Origin: Chloroflexota bacterium
GTDB lineage: Bacteria > Chloroflexota > UBA11872 > UBA12225
DNA length: 63,027 nt
Assembly: GCA_030447525.1 (NCBI GenBank)
Contig: JAUJOR010000024.1
Coordinates: forward strand, 1 to 63,027
Direction of reading: 5' to 3'
Shown: positions 1 through 7,748 of the stretch, piece after piece
Numbering within the stretch: position 1 is the first letter of the stretch
How the letters are laid out: each line of letters begins with the position of its first letter
The notes under the pieces: generated by a model
The model's database searches: none
Told to the model about the DNA's origin: nothing
What the model saw: only the letters and a program-made list of their open reading frames with translations
Position numbers and translations under genes: made by a program

Positions 1-13
1 GGGGGGGCGGTGG

Positions 14-505
14 GTGGGGCGCGTGACGGCGGGTCGCGCCGGGGCGGCGGTGCAGCGCGGGGTGGCGGGGCGGGGCCAGCGCTGGGCGCGGCGCCCCCGA
101 CGCCCCGCGCTGGGTGTCGGCGGGGCGGCGCGGCGCCGCCGGGCGGATGAGCTCGCCCGCCGCTACTTGGCCGGCCGGGCCCGCCCGGCCTCCGTGGAGT
201 ACGTCCCGAACCAGGAGCGCCGCTTCGGCAGCTGCTCCGTGGCCAGCCGGCGCATCCGCCTCTCGCACCGGCTGACCGACGTGCCGGCATGGGTCCGGGA
301 CTACGTCCTGGTGCACGAGCTGGCGCACCTGCTGGAGCCGGGGCACTCCCCGGCCTTCTGGCGCCTGGTGAATCGCTACCCGCTGGCCGAGCGGGCCCGG
401 GGATACCTCATGGCCCTGGGCCTGGAGCCTCAGGAACCGGAAGAGCCCCAGGAGCCAGCGGCCGGTCCAAGGGGAAAGGGCGGTGTCCCGCCGGCGCCGG
501 GATAG
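14..505 (+). CDS. YgjP/SprT-like zinc metallopeptidase (DUF45 type), possibly 5'-partial
   Basis: The C-terminal half carries the hallmark of the YgjP-like (DUF45) metal-dependent hydrolases: RFGSCS followed by VLVHELAHLLEPGHSPAFW, where HELAH and the downstream His are the expected zinc ligands and Glu the catalytic base. The first 45 or so residues are low-complexity Arg/Gly/Ala and not family-like. The frame stays open to the left edge of the window, so the GTG used here may be internal and the true start may lie upstream. The acidic, Pro-rich tail (EPQEPEEPQEPA) is not part of the family fold. Substrate unknown; cytosolic by absence of a signal peptide. Confidence 0.75.
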   Translation: MGRVTAGRAGAAVQRGVAGRGQRWARRPRRPALGVGGAARRRRADELARRYLAGRARPASVEYVPNQERRFGSCSVASRRIRLSHRLTDVPAWVRDYVLVHELAHLLEPGHSPAFWRLVNRYPLAERARGYLMALGLEPQEPEEPQEPAAGPRGKGGVPPAPG

Positions 506-616
506 ACTGCGGCGTGCGCCGCCCGGGGAGCGCCCCGAGGTGGGGCCCCGGCTACCCCGGCCCGGGCCCTTTGGTGGCGTGCACCCCGGGGGCGCCTGTG
601 GCATCCTCTGCGATCA

Positions 617-1528
617 GTGGGCCGTTCGGACGCAGAGGGGCTTCCAGGGGGGACGCCAAGGGCGACGGCAGGGGCGTCGGGAGAGGGAGCGGCAGGGGCA
701 ACCGGCTCGGCCCCTCCGGGGGCCACAGGGGTGCCCGCGCCCCTGTGGCCGGAGCAGGCGGGGCAGCCCGGCGGGGCCAACACCGAAGGCCTGCCCAGGA
801 TCACGCCGTTCCCGGCCGGGGCCACGGCCGCGCACGGGGCCATCGTCGTGTGTCCCGGAGGGGGATATCGGACGCGGGCGGCGCACGAGGGGGAGCCGGT
901 GGCGCGGTGGCTCAACTCCCTGGGGGTGTCGGCCTTTGTGCTGGACTACCGCGTGGCGCCCCACCGGCATCCCTTGCCTCTGGCCGACCTACAGCGGGCC
1001 GTGCGCTACGTCCGGCACCACGCCGGGAAGTGGCACGTCGACCCCCGCCGGGTAGGGGTGCTGGGCTTCTCTGCCGGCGGGCACCTCGCGGCCACGGCGG
1101 CCGTGCGCGCCGACGCCGGAGATCCCGGGGCGTCCGATCCGCTGGAGCGCGAGAGCTCCCGGCCGGATGCCGTGGTGCTGTGCTACCCGGTGATCTCCTT
1201 TGGTCAGCACGGCCACCCGGGCTCGATGCGCAATCTGCTGGGGGACGATCCGCCGGAAGGACTGCGCCGGGAGCTCTCCACCGAGCTGCACGTGACGGCC
1301 CAGACGCCACCGGCGTTCCTGTGGCACACGGCCGACGACGCCGGCGTTCCGGTGGAGAACAGCCTGGCCTTCGCCGGGGCCCTGGCGCGGCACGGGGTGC
1401 CCTTTGAGCTGCACGTCTTCCCCTCCGGGCGCCATGGCCTGGGCTTGGCGGCCGAAGACCGACGTGTGGGGGCATGGACCGACCTGTGCCGGGCCTGGCT
1501 GACGGGCCTGGGTTTTCCCTCTCCGTAG
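617..1528 (+). CDS. alpha/beta hydrolase, acetyl-esterase (BD-FAE/AXE-like)
   Basis: The fold is an alpha/beta hydrolase of the small esterase group often annotated as xylan acetylesterase. CPGGGY near residue 85 is the oxyanion-hole HGGG-like motif, GFSAGG near residue 150 the nucleophile elbow (G-x-S-x-G), Asp in TADDAGVP the acid and His in SGRHGLG the base, so the triad looks complete. The first 60 or so residues are Gly/Ala/Pro-rich and unlike the family, so a start downstream of the GTG at 617 is possible; no strong ribosome binding site decides it. No signal peptide is visible. It probably deacylates carbohydrate esters, by family only. Confidence 0.8.
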   Translation: MGRSDAEGLPGGTPRATAGASGEGAAGATGSAPPGATGVPAPLWPEQAGQPGGANTEGLPRITPFPAGATAAHGAIVVCPGGGYRTRAAHEGEPVARWLNSLGVSAFVLDYRVAPHRHPLPLADLQRAVRYVRHHAGKWHVDPRRVGVLGFSAGGHLAATAAVRADAGDPGASDPLERESSRPDAVVLCYPVISFGQHGHPGSMRNLLGDDPPEGLRRELSTELHVTAQTPPAFLWHTADDAGVPVENSLAFAGALARHGVPFELHVFPSGRHGLGLAAEDRRVGAWTDLCRAWLTGLGFPSP

Positions 1529-1734
1529 CCTCACGGCGGGCCTGGCTTGCGCATGGGGGCGAAGAGACCCCTCGATCCACTACGCCGTACCACTACCGCC
1601 ATCTTGCTGAACCTTCTTGCTGCAGTGTGTCTCTCCCTGATCGAGCAGGGCAAGATCGCAGGGGCAAAGGCGCCCCTCGGACGCGCTCAGAGGCGGGCGG
1701 CCAGGGAGGGGGAGCCGTGCCGGCCGGCATCTCG

Positions 1735-1740
1735 TATCCT
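1735..1740 (+). promoter_or_regulatory. possible -10 element TATCCT before the aldolase gene
   Basis: TATCCT followed by GC lies 44 bases before the GTG of the aldolase gene. The same TATCCTGC string precedes genes at 24092 and 39193, which is the main reason to list it. No TTGACA-like -35 is present at 17 bp. Confidence 0.3.
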
Positions 1741-1783
1741 GCACCCATGCCCCCACCACGCGGGAGGGGAGAAGGGAGCGATC

Positions 1784-2566
1784 GTGAAACGTAACAAGCT
1801 GCGGGAACTGCTGCGGGCCGGCCTGCCCACGCTGGGCACGCGGGTGCAGAGCACCTGGCCGTCGGTTATCGAGGCCATCGGCCACACCGGCGTCTACGAC
1901 TACGCCGAGTTCGTCGCCGAGTACGCCCCGTACACCCTGCACGACCTGGACAACCTGTGCCGGGCGGCGGAGCTCTTCGAGATGTCGTTGATGATTAAGG
2001 TGGACTACGAGGGGCGGACGTTCACCGCCCAGCGGGCCATCGGCTCCGGCTTCCACAGCGTCCTGTTCGCCGACTGCCGCACGCCCGAGGACGCCCGGGA
2101 CTTCGTCAAGGCGGTGCGCCCGGAGACTCCCGAGGACGGGGGTCTGCATGGTGTGGGCACGCGTCGCTTCACCTACATGGGCTACGGCGGCTCGGCGGAG
2201 TACGTCCAGGCCCTGCGGGATATCGTCATCGTGTTGATGATCGAGAAGAAGCAGGCGGTGGATCGGCTGGACGAGATCTTGTCCGTCCCCGGCATCGACA
2301 TGGTGCAGTGGGGGCCCGCCGACTATTCCATGAGCGTCGGTCACGCCGGCGAGCGGGCGCACCCGGAAGTCGTAGCGGCCCAGAAGAAGGTGTTCGAGAC
2401 CTGCCTGAAGATGGGCATCCCGCCGCGGGCAGAGATCGGCAGCCCGGAAGACGCCAGGCGCTACATAGACATGGGTGTCAAGCACTTCAACCTGGGCGTG
2501 GATCTTTCCATCCTGTACCAGTCGCTCAAGCGCCACGGCGAGGGCCTGCGCGAGCTCCTGGGGTAG
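1784..2566 (+). CDS. HpcH/HpaI-family aldolase (2-keto-3-deoxy sugar-acid or related lyase)
   Basis: This 260-residue protein belongs to the class II metal-dependent HpcH/HpaI aldolase family, which cleaves 2-keto-3-deoxy or hydroxy acids to pyruvate plus an aldehyde. Supporting segments are the TLGTRVQSTWP start, the MVQWGPADYSMSVG strand (family GPxDLSxSxG) and the end EIGSPEDARRYIDMGVKHFNLGVDL. The start is taken as GTG at 1784 because a purine-rich GGGAGGGGAGAAGGGAG lies just upstream and homology begins there; the open frame extends to 1547 but that part looks non-coding. The neighbouring esterase is compatible with plant-derived sugar-acid catabolism. The exact substrate cannot be told. 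Confidence 0.85.
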   Translation: MKRNKLRELLRAGLPTLGTRVQSTWPSVIEAIGHTGVYDYAEFVAEYAPYTLHDLDNLCRAAELFEMSLMIKVDYEGRTFTAQRAIGSGFHSVLFADCRTPEDARDFVKAVRPETPEDGGLHGVGTRRFTYMGYGGSAEYVQALRDIVIVLMIEKKQAVDRLDEILSVPGIDMVQWGPADYSMSVGHAGERAHPEVVAAQKKVFETCLKMGIPPRAEIGSPEDARRYIDMGVKHFNLGVDLSILYQSLKRHGEGLRELLG

Positions 2567-2707
2567 CTCGCCCTCGCGGGGGAGCCCCTCGGTCGGTAGC
2601 CTGCCCTTCCCGCACGGGCCCGCATCGGTGGACTGTCCCGGCCCCAGCGTCCACCGGCGAGAGGGCCCCGGGGAAGGCTTGCTGAGCCTCGCCCTGATCC
2701 TTGTATA

Positions 2708-2733
2708 GGGACGCCCCACAGGGACGCCCCACA
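2708..2733. repeat. 13-bp tandem repeat, two copies
   Basis: GGGACGCCCCACA occurs twice in direct succession and then begins a third time, in the gap after the aldolase gene. It is one of many short tandem repeats in this window. Confidence 0.7.
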
Positions 2734-2882
2734 GGGGTCAGGAAGCGCCGGCCCGCGCCGGTGGAGGGGTGTGCGCTGCGATTATGCGCTGGGGGGTCAT
2801 GGCCCCGCCCCTCCAGGGCACCTAGGGCAGCTCCGGTAAATGGAGGAATTCGCCAATCGCCGGGACGGGGGCGCAAAACCCC

Positions 2883-2911
2883 TTGACTCCCGGCAAGGGC
2901 TGGCTTAGAGT
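2883..2911 (+). promoter_or_regulatory. sigma-70-type promoter TTGACT-17-TAGAGT
   Basis: TTGACT at 2883-2888 and TAGAGT at 2906-2911 are separated by exactly 17 bases, one of the best -35/-10 pairs in the window. Transcription would start near 2918, at the first hairpin of the duplicated structured module. No gene starts for almost 400 bases downstream, and an intrinsic terminator comes first, so the promoter drives either a small RNA or a regulated leader of the metallophosphoesterase gene. Confidence 0.7.
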
Positions 2912-2917
2912 GTGGCC

Positions 2918-3199
2918 TACCGGAGGCAAGCGAGCACCACCTCCGGGAGTGGCCCCCAGGCAACGGGCCACGACCCGGAGGCAAGCGAGCACCACCTCCG
3001 GGAGTGGCCCCCAGGCAACGGGCCACGACCTGCCGGGGATCGCAAGGGACCCGGCAGCGCTCGGCGAGTGGACGACAGCCACCCGCCGGGAAGCACGGGC
3101 CGGCCGCAAGGCTCAAGGCGTCGACTGTCTGACGGCGCATGGCACGGGCGCAGATCAGGACCCTGAGATGCCGCGAGGTTTCTCAGGGTCTTCTGTTTT
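2918..3199 (+). ncRNA. candidate structured RNA (small RNA or attenuator leader)
   Basis: Between a consensus promoter and an intrinsic terminator lies about 280 nt with clear secondary structure. Hairpin A pairs CCGGAGG with CCTCCGG around a 13-nt loop; hairpin B pairs GTGGCCC with GGGCCAC around a 9-nt loop. A and B are repeated exactly, 55 bases apart, and are followed by hairpin C pairing CTGCCGGG with CCCGGCAG. Further G/C-rich stems lead to the terminator at 3159. I checked by eye for T-box (TGGNACCGCG), SAM, glycine, cobalamin, SRP, 6S, tmRNA and RNase P signatures and found none. It could be a free small RNA, or a riboswitch-like leader of the gene at 3303. The short reading frames across it look incidental. 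Confidence 0.55.
2920..3029 (+). repeat. perfect 55-bp tandem duplication of a two-hairpin module
   Basis: Bases 2920-2974 and 2975-3029 are identical over all 55 positions. Each unit holds two self-complementary stems (7 bp and 7 bp), so the duplication preserves whole RNA hairpins. Absence of any mismatch suggests a recent event or strong selection. Confidence 0.9.
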
Positions 3200-3200
3200 C
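3159..3200 (+). terminator. rho-independent terminator
   Basis: GACCCTGAGA (3159-3168) pairs perfectly with TCTCAGGGTC (3181-3190) across a 12-nt loop and is followed by TTCTGTTTTC. It ends the structured transcript and lies 103 bases before the metallophosphoesterase start. Confidence 0.85.
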
Positions 3201-3302
3201 CACAGTTCATGGTGTGGGGTGCCGCCAGCGTCGCGGAACGCCCCCGCAGGGCCCGACGAAAAGCTCCCGCAGGGCCCGACGCACGGGGCATGATCTGATG
3301 CC

Positions 3303-4076
3303 ATGGGTACAGCCCCCGACAACCCGGTGCTGCTCCTGGGCCTGGGGGACGCCCACGGGGACTTCGCCTCCCTCTTCGCCGCCGCCCGGCAGGAGCCCGC
3401 CGCCCGGGCCATCCTGCAGGTAGGTGACCTGACGGCGGGCAAGCCGGGCCGGGAGTCCCGCCCGGACGACGACCCGGGGACGCTGGCGTCGCTCCCCCAT
3501 CCCCTGGTCTGGGTGCACGGCAATCACGAACGCTGGGAGCGCCTGGGCCTGGCCGACGCGGCGCAGGCGCCGGTGGCCGGGGACACCACGACCGGGGCGG
3601 TCCTTCGAGCGTTCCCCCCCAGGCCACAGCTCCCGCACTACCACCTCCAGGCCGGCGAGGCGTACGTCGTGCCGGGCACGGACATCCGCGTCGTCGGTCT
3701 GCCGGGGAACTACGCCCCTACCTGGTACGAGCGGGAGAAGCCGTTCCCCGGTGACCGCGTGCGCCACTTCAACGCCGCCGACGTCATGGCCCTGGAGCGC
3801 TTCCACCGCCCCGCCGTGCTCCTGATGCACGAGGCCTTCCGGGGCCAGGCCCCCGGGCGCATCGGGCTGATGGGCGTCCCGGTGCTCACTCCCTTGATAA
3901 GGTGCCTCCAGCCGGCCGTCTGTCTCACCGGCCATCACCACACCTTTGCCGCCGCCGAGCACGGCCCGACGCTGGCCCTGGCTATGCCCCGGGCCCAGGA
4001 AGGGTATGTCCGGCTGTGGTTCACCCCCCACGGGGAGCGCCTCAGCTGGGAGCTCGCCCCCTTCGACGCCGACTGA
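3303..4076 (+). CDS. calcineurin-like metallophosphoesterase
   Basis: All five metallophosphoesterase blocks are visible in order: GDAHGD (D-x-H), QVGDLT (GD), HGNHE (GNHE), the His of LMHEAF, and GHHH near residue 215. These bind a di-metal centre that hydrolyses phosphomono- or diesters. The 257-residue length fits a single catalytic domain with no extra domains or signal peptide. No good ribosome binding site precedes the ATG, and the nearest promoter is the one upstream of the structured RNA, so expression may depend on read-through of the terminator at 3159. The TGA stop lies inside the edge of a 79-bp dispersed repeat. Substrate unknown. Confidence 0.85.
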   Translation: MGTAPDNPVLLLGLGDAHGDFASLFAAARQEPAARAILQVGDLTAGKPGRESRPDDDPGTLASLPHPLVWVHGNHERWERLGLADAAQAPVAGDTTTGAVLRAFPPRPQLPHYHLQAGEAYVVPGTDIRVVGLPGNYAPTWYEREKPFPGDRVRHFNAADVMALERFHRPAVLLMHEAFRGQAPGRIGLMGVPVLTPLIRCLQPAVCLTGHHHTFAAAEHGPTLALAMPRAQEGYVRLWFTPHGERLSWELAPFDAD

Positions 4077-4151
4077 CGGCCGCGTCGCCCGCTCCAGCGA
4101 CGGGTGCCGGCGCCTCCCGGCCCGTCTGGAGCGATCCAGGCAACGATCAGG
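4073..4151 (-). repeat. 79-bp dispersed intergenic repeat, copy 1
   Basis: On the minus strand this reads from CCTGATCGTTG to ACGCGGCCGTCAG and aligns without gaps to 18017-18095 at about 65 of 79 positions. On the plus strand its edge, CTGACGGCCGCGTCGC, contains the TGA stop of the metallophosphoesterase gene. The other copy likewise overlaps the stop of the amidase gene. Function unknown; it could be a REP/MITE-like element or a shared 3'-end processing or termination signal. Confidence 0.7.
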
Positions 4152-4252
4152 AGGTGCTGCCGGCGAGCGGTCGTCGAGCGCCCGGAGGGGACATCCCTGG
4201 CCGGCGGGGCCCTCCCTGGAGAAGCCCTGGAGACCGCCCCCTGGGGTGGGGG

Positions 4253-4261
4253 TGATATACT
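4253..4261 (+). promoter_or_regulatory. extended -10 promoter (TGATATACT) for the rpsB operon
   Basis: TG-A-TATACT is a near-consensus extended -10 element with no good -35, as is common for extended -10 promoters. Start would be near 4268, giving rpsB a leader of about 240 nt rich in GC stems, compatible with ribosomal-protein feedback control, though I recognise no known S2-binding fold. Between the metallophosphoesterase stop and rpsB there is otherwise only the 79-bp repeat. Confidence 0.55.
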
Positions 4262-4504
4262 CAACCGGGCGCCGCAGCGGCGCCTGAGCTCGCACGCCCC
4301 CTGACCTGACCTGGTTGCGTCCGGCCGCGGGTGAGCCGAGCGTGTGGCGACACGCGCCTCGGTGCCTCGGGACATGACGTTCGGCGATGGGACTGAGGGG
4401 GGCGGAGGATACCTACGGCGCGGTTCAGGGTGAGGTGCAGCCGGGACTCCGGGCACGCACTGCTGGCCGGTCGGGGCGGAAACCAAGGAAGGACGGAAAA
4501 GTCT

Positions 4505-5551
4505 ATGGCCGTCGTATCGATGAAGCTCTTGCTCGAGGCGGGCGTGCACTTCGGGCACCAGACGAAGCGCTGGAACCCAAAGATGAAGCCGTTCATCTTT
4601 ACCGAGCGCAACGGCATCCACATCATAGATCTACAGCAGACGGTGGGGCGGCTGGCGGACGCCTATAACTTTGCCCGCGACGTGGCCCGCCGGGGGGAGA
4701 ACCTGCTCTTTGTGGGAACCAAGAAGCAGGCCCAGGAGGCGATCGAGGAGGAGGCCCGGCGCGCCGGCCAGTTCTGGGTCAACCAGCGCTGGCTGGGGGG
4801 GATGCTGACCAACTACCAGACGATGCAGGGGCGCGTGCGCCGCCTGCAGGAGCTCAAGATCCGCCAGGAGCGCGGCGACTTCGATGCCTTACCTAAGAAG
4901 GAGGCCCTCAAGCTCGGCGAGGAGCTGGAGCGCCTGCAGAAGCGTCTGGGCGGGATCGAGCCGATGCGCCGTCTGCCGGGGGCGCTGTTCATCGTAGACA
5001 CGCGTAAGGAGCACATCGCCGTCGCCGAGGCCCGCCGCCTGGGCGTGCCCATCATCGCCCTGGTGGACACCAACTGCAACCCCGAGGAGATCGACTACCC
5101 GATCCCGGCCAATGACGACGCCATCCGCGCCATCCGCCTGCTGGCCGGGCGCATCGCCGACGCCTGCATCGAGGGGCGCGGCTTCGCCGACGCCCTGGCC
5201 AAGGACGAGGCGATCGCGGTCGAGGAAGGCGAAGAGGAAGAGGGGCTGACGCAGCGCGAGCTGGAGCTGGCCCTGGGCACCGACGACGTCTTCGCCTTCT
5301 CGGAAGACCTGGACGAAGAGGACCGCGAGTTTGCCCGCGGCGCCCGGCGCCGGGGGGAAAAGGCCGAGACGCGAATCCGGCCGGACATCCCCGCCCCACC
5401 GTGCGGGACATCCCCTCCCACCGGGGCCGGCGACGCCTTGTCCCTCGACGGGCGGCCGGCCGGCCAGGGGGCAGCGCCGGGAGGGGTGTGTCCTGGGCCC
5501 CGCGCTGCGCCGTCGAGTGTCCACCGAGCCGAGTCAAGCGCAGTTGAGTGA
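4505..5551 (+). CDS. rpsB: 30S ribosomal protein S2
   Basis: The N-terminal sequence (MAVVSMKLLLEAGVHFGHQ, then KRWNPKMKPFIF and GIHIIDLQQT) is classic S2, and the body runs through DTNCNPEEIDYPIPANDDA near residue 200. S2 binds the head/body junction of the small subunit. ATG at 4505 is chosen over the longer frame because AAGGAAGGA precedes it and homology starts there. At 348 residues it is about 90 longer than usual: after the S2 fold an acidic stretch (EEGEEEEGLTQRELE) leads into a Pro/Gly/Ala-rich tail with no recognisable domain. It heads the rpsB-tsf-pyrH-frr block. Confidence 0.97.
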   Translation: MAVVSMKLLLEAGVHFGHQTKRWNPKMKPFIFTERNGIHIIDLQQTVGRLADAYNFARDVARRGENLLFVGTKKQAQEAIEEEARRAGQFWVNQRWLGGMLTNYQTMQGRVRRLQELKIRQERGDFDALPKKEALKLGEELERLQKRLGGIEPMRRLPGALFIVDTRKEHIAVAEARRLGVPIIALVDTNCNPEEIDYPIPANDDAIRAIRLLAGRIADACIEGRGFADALAKDEAIAVEEGEEEEGLTQRELELALGTDDVFAFSEDLDEEDREFARGARRRGEKAETRIRPDIPAPPCGTSPPTGAGDALSLDGRPAGQGAAPGGVCPGPRAAPSSVHRAESSAVE

Positions 5552-5569
5552 AGAGCACTAGGGCAGAAC

Positions 5570-6100
5570 GTGACAGGACAAGTAACCACCGAAGCGGTAA
5601 GGGCCCTGCGCGAGGAGACTGGCGCAGGGATCATGGATTGCAAGCGGGCCTTGACCGATGCCGCCGGAGACGCCGAGCGGGCCAAGGCCATCCTCCGGGA
5701 GCAGGGCCTGCAGAAGGCGGACAAAAAGGCCGGCCGGGAGACGAGCCAGGGGCTGGTCGAGGCCTACCTTCACGGGGGCGGCCGGATTGGGGCCCTGGTA
5801 GAGGTCAATTGCGAGACGGACTTCGTCGCTCGCAGCGATGCCTTCAAGGAGCTGGTGCGGGAAGTGGCGATGCAGGTGGCGGCGATGAACCCGCGCTTCG
5901 TCTCCAAGGACGAGGCCCCGGCCGAGGTGGTGGCCGCGGAGGGCCTTACCCCGGAGCAGGTGGAGGGTATGTCGCTCCTCTCCCAGCCCTACATCCGCGA
6001 TCAGTCCCGGACGGTCGGGCAGCTGGTCACCGAGGTGGTGGTCAAGACCGGGGAGAATATCCGCGTGCGGCGCTTCTCACGCTTTGAGCTGGGACGCTGA
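5570..6100 (+). CDS. tsf: elongation factor Ts (short form)
   Basis: EF-Ts recycles EF-Tu by exchanging GDP for GTP. TTEAVRALREETGAGIMDCKRAL is the N-terminal UBA-like domain, followed by the core with VEVNCETDFVARSDAFKELVREVAMQVAAMNPRFV. The protein is 176 residues, the short type with one core subdomain and the EQPYI-like element (LSQPYIRDQ) near residue 140, rather than the 280-residue enterobacterial form. Start is GTG at 5570, 18 bases after the rpsB stop, consistent with co-transcription. Confidence 0.96.
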   Translation: MTGQVTTEAVRALREETGAGIMDCKRALTDAAGDAERAKAILREQGLQKADKKAGRETSQGLVEAYLHGGGRIGALVEVNCETDFVARSDAFKELVREVAMQVAAMNPRFVSKDEAPAEVVAAEGLTPEQVEGMSLLSQPYIRDQSRTVGQLVTEVVVKTGENIRVRRFSRFELGR

Positions 6101-6128
6101 GCGCTAGGGCGCCGGAGCACCAGCGGCC

Positions 6129-6968
6129 ATGACTACCCCCCTGCCGCCGGCCCCCGCGGGGGCCAAGCGGTCATCCAAGCGCAACGGCGGCCCGCGGCCA
6201 GAGGCCATCTCGGCCGTCAGCGCCCCGAGCCCTGAGCCGGTGTCTCGGCCAGCGGCGAACAAGTACCGTCGCGTCCTGCTTAAGATGGGGGGCGAACACC
6301 TCCAGGGGGAGGGGCGCTACGGCATCGACCCCCGCGCCGCCCAGCGCCTGGCCCGGCTGGTGGCAGCGGCGATCCACGACACGGGGGTCGAGTTGGCCAT
6401 CGTCATCGGGGGCGGCAACATGTGGCGCGGCCGTGACGCGGTGCAGTACGGCATGGAAGCCGCCCAGGCCGACTACATCGGCATGCTGGGGACAGTGATG
6501 AACGCCCTCACCCTCCAGGACGCCCTGGAGCGCGAAGGGGTCGTCACCCGCGTCCAGACGGCCATCGAGATGCGCCAGGTGGCCGAGCCGTACATCCGGC
6601 GCCGGGCCACCAATCACCTGGAAGACCGCAAGGTGGTCATCTTCGGCGCCGGCACCGGCAACCCCTTCTTCAGCACGGACACGGCCGGCGCCCTGCGGGC
6701 CATGGAGATCGGCGCCGAGGTGCTTTTCAAGGCCACCTACGTCGACGGGATCTACGACGCCGACCCCAAGCAGGTGGCCACGGCGAAAAAGTACGATACC
6801 CTCGGGTACCTGGACGTGCTCAACAAGCGCCTGCAGGTGATGGACAGCACGGCCATCTCGCTGTGCATGGAGCACAACCTGCCCCTGCTGGTCTTCCGGC
6901 TCGAGGAAGAGGGGGCCTTGACTCGGGCCATCCGCGGCGAGGCCGTCGGGACGTACGTCGGCCCCTGA
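6129..6968 (+). CDS. pyrH: uridylate kinase
   Basis: UMP kinase of the bacterial amino-acid-kinase fold makes UDP from UMP. Recognisable blocks are KYRRVLLKMGGEHLQG, IVIGGGNMWRGR, ADYIGMLGTVMNAL, GTGNPFFSTDTAGALRA and KATYVDGIYDADPK. Two oddities: the usual K-L-S-G-E start is K-M-G-G-E here (Ser replaced by Gly), and about 44 residues of Pro/Ser/Ala-rich sequence precede the fold. The family start may instead be GTG at 6240, but ATG at 6129 keeps tight spacing to tsf. It is part of the translation operon. Confidence 0.95.
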   Translation: MTTPLPPAPAGAKRSSKRNGGPRPEAISAVSAPSPEPVSRPAANKYRRVLLKMGGEHLQGEGRYGIDPRAAQRLARLVAAAIHDTGVELAIVIGGGNMWRGRDAVQYGMEAAQADYIGMLGTVMNALTLQDALEREGVVTRVQTAIEMRQVAEPYIRRRATNHLEDRKVVIFGAGTGNPFFSTDTAGALRAMEIGAEVLFKATYVDGIYDADPKQVATAKKYDTLGYLDVLNKRLQVMDSTAISLCMEHNLPLLVFRLEEEGALTRAIRGEAVGTYVGP

Positions 6969-7090
6969 AGAAGGCGTGAGCGCCGAGCGCCGGCCGGGCG
7001 GGGCATGCGCATCACCGCGTGCTAGCATCGGAGATTACCCGCTGGGCTCGTAGAACTCAGCACCTAGCACTCCGTGAGGGCGGGAGGTGA

Positions 7091-7663
7091 ATGATGGCCG
7101 AGGACATGCTGGAAGAGGTACAGGGCCAGGCCGAGAAGAGGATGGTCAAGGCGGTGGAGGCCTTGGAGCACGACCTGACCGCCATCCGCACCGGCCGGGC
7201 CAGCCCGGCGCTGGTGGAGCGCGTCCACGTGGAGTACTACGGGAGCGATACACCCCTGAACCAGATGGCCGGGATCACGGCGCCGGAGCCCCGCATGCTG
7301 ATCATCCAGCCCTGGGATAAGAGCTCCATCCCGGCCATCGAAAAAGCGATCATGAAAAGCGAGCTGGGGCTGACGCCGTCGAACGACGGCGTCGTCATCC
7401 GCATCGTCCTCCCTCAGCTCACCGAAGATCGGCGCCGTGACCTGGTCAAGCTCGTCCACCGACGCGTGGAGGAGGCCCGGGTGGCCGTGCGCAACATCCG
7501 CCGCGAAGCTCACGATGACGTCCGTGACCTGCGCAAGGAAAACATGGCCACCGAAGACGACGTCAAGCAAGCCGAGAGCCGCCTGCAGAAGCTGACCGAT
7601 CGCTACATTGCCGAGGCCGATCGCATCGGTCAGCGCAAAGAAGCGGAGGTCATGGAAGTCTGA
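7091..7663 (+). CDS. frr: ribosome recycling factor
   Basis: RRF, with EF-G, splits post-termination ribosomes. The sequence has the family pattern: RMVKAVEALEHDLTAIRTGRASPALVERVHVEYYGSDTPLNQMAGITAPEPRMLIIQPWD, then PSNDGVVIRIVLPQLTEDRRRDLVK. Length 190 is normal. ATG at 7091 (or the adjacent ATG at 7094) follows a strong GGGAGGTGA. A 120-base gap separates it from pyrH. The usual neighbour uppS, which in many bacteria sits between frr and cdsA, is absent here. Confidence 0.96.
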   Translation: MMAEDMLEEVQGQAEKRMVKAVEALEHDLTAIRTGRASPALVERVHVEYYGSDTPLNQMAGITAPEPRMLIIQPWDKSSIPAIEKAIMKSELGLTPSNDGVVIRIVLPQLTEDRRRDLVKLVHRRVEEARVAVRNIRREAHDDVRDLRKENMATEDDVKQAESRLQKLTDRYIAEADRIGQRKEAEVMEV

Positions 7664-7748
7664 GCCCGCAGGCAGTAGGGAGTAGGGAGTGGGCAGCTGA
7701 CTGCCGGCCGTGCTCTGGCTGCTGCATACTGCATACTCCGTACTGGAC

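Noticed and set aside
2918..3199. Known riboswitch, T-box, SRP RNA, RNase P, 6S or tmRNA
   Set aside because: The conserved cores of these RNAs (for example TGGNACCGCG of the T-box) are not found by eye.
2883..3293. Short plus-strand frames through the duplicated hairpin region
   Set aside because: They simply translate the 55-bp repeat, in more than one frame, without a plausible start; RNA structure explains the sequence better.
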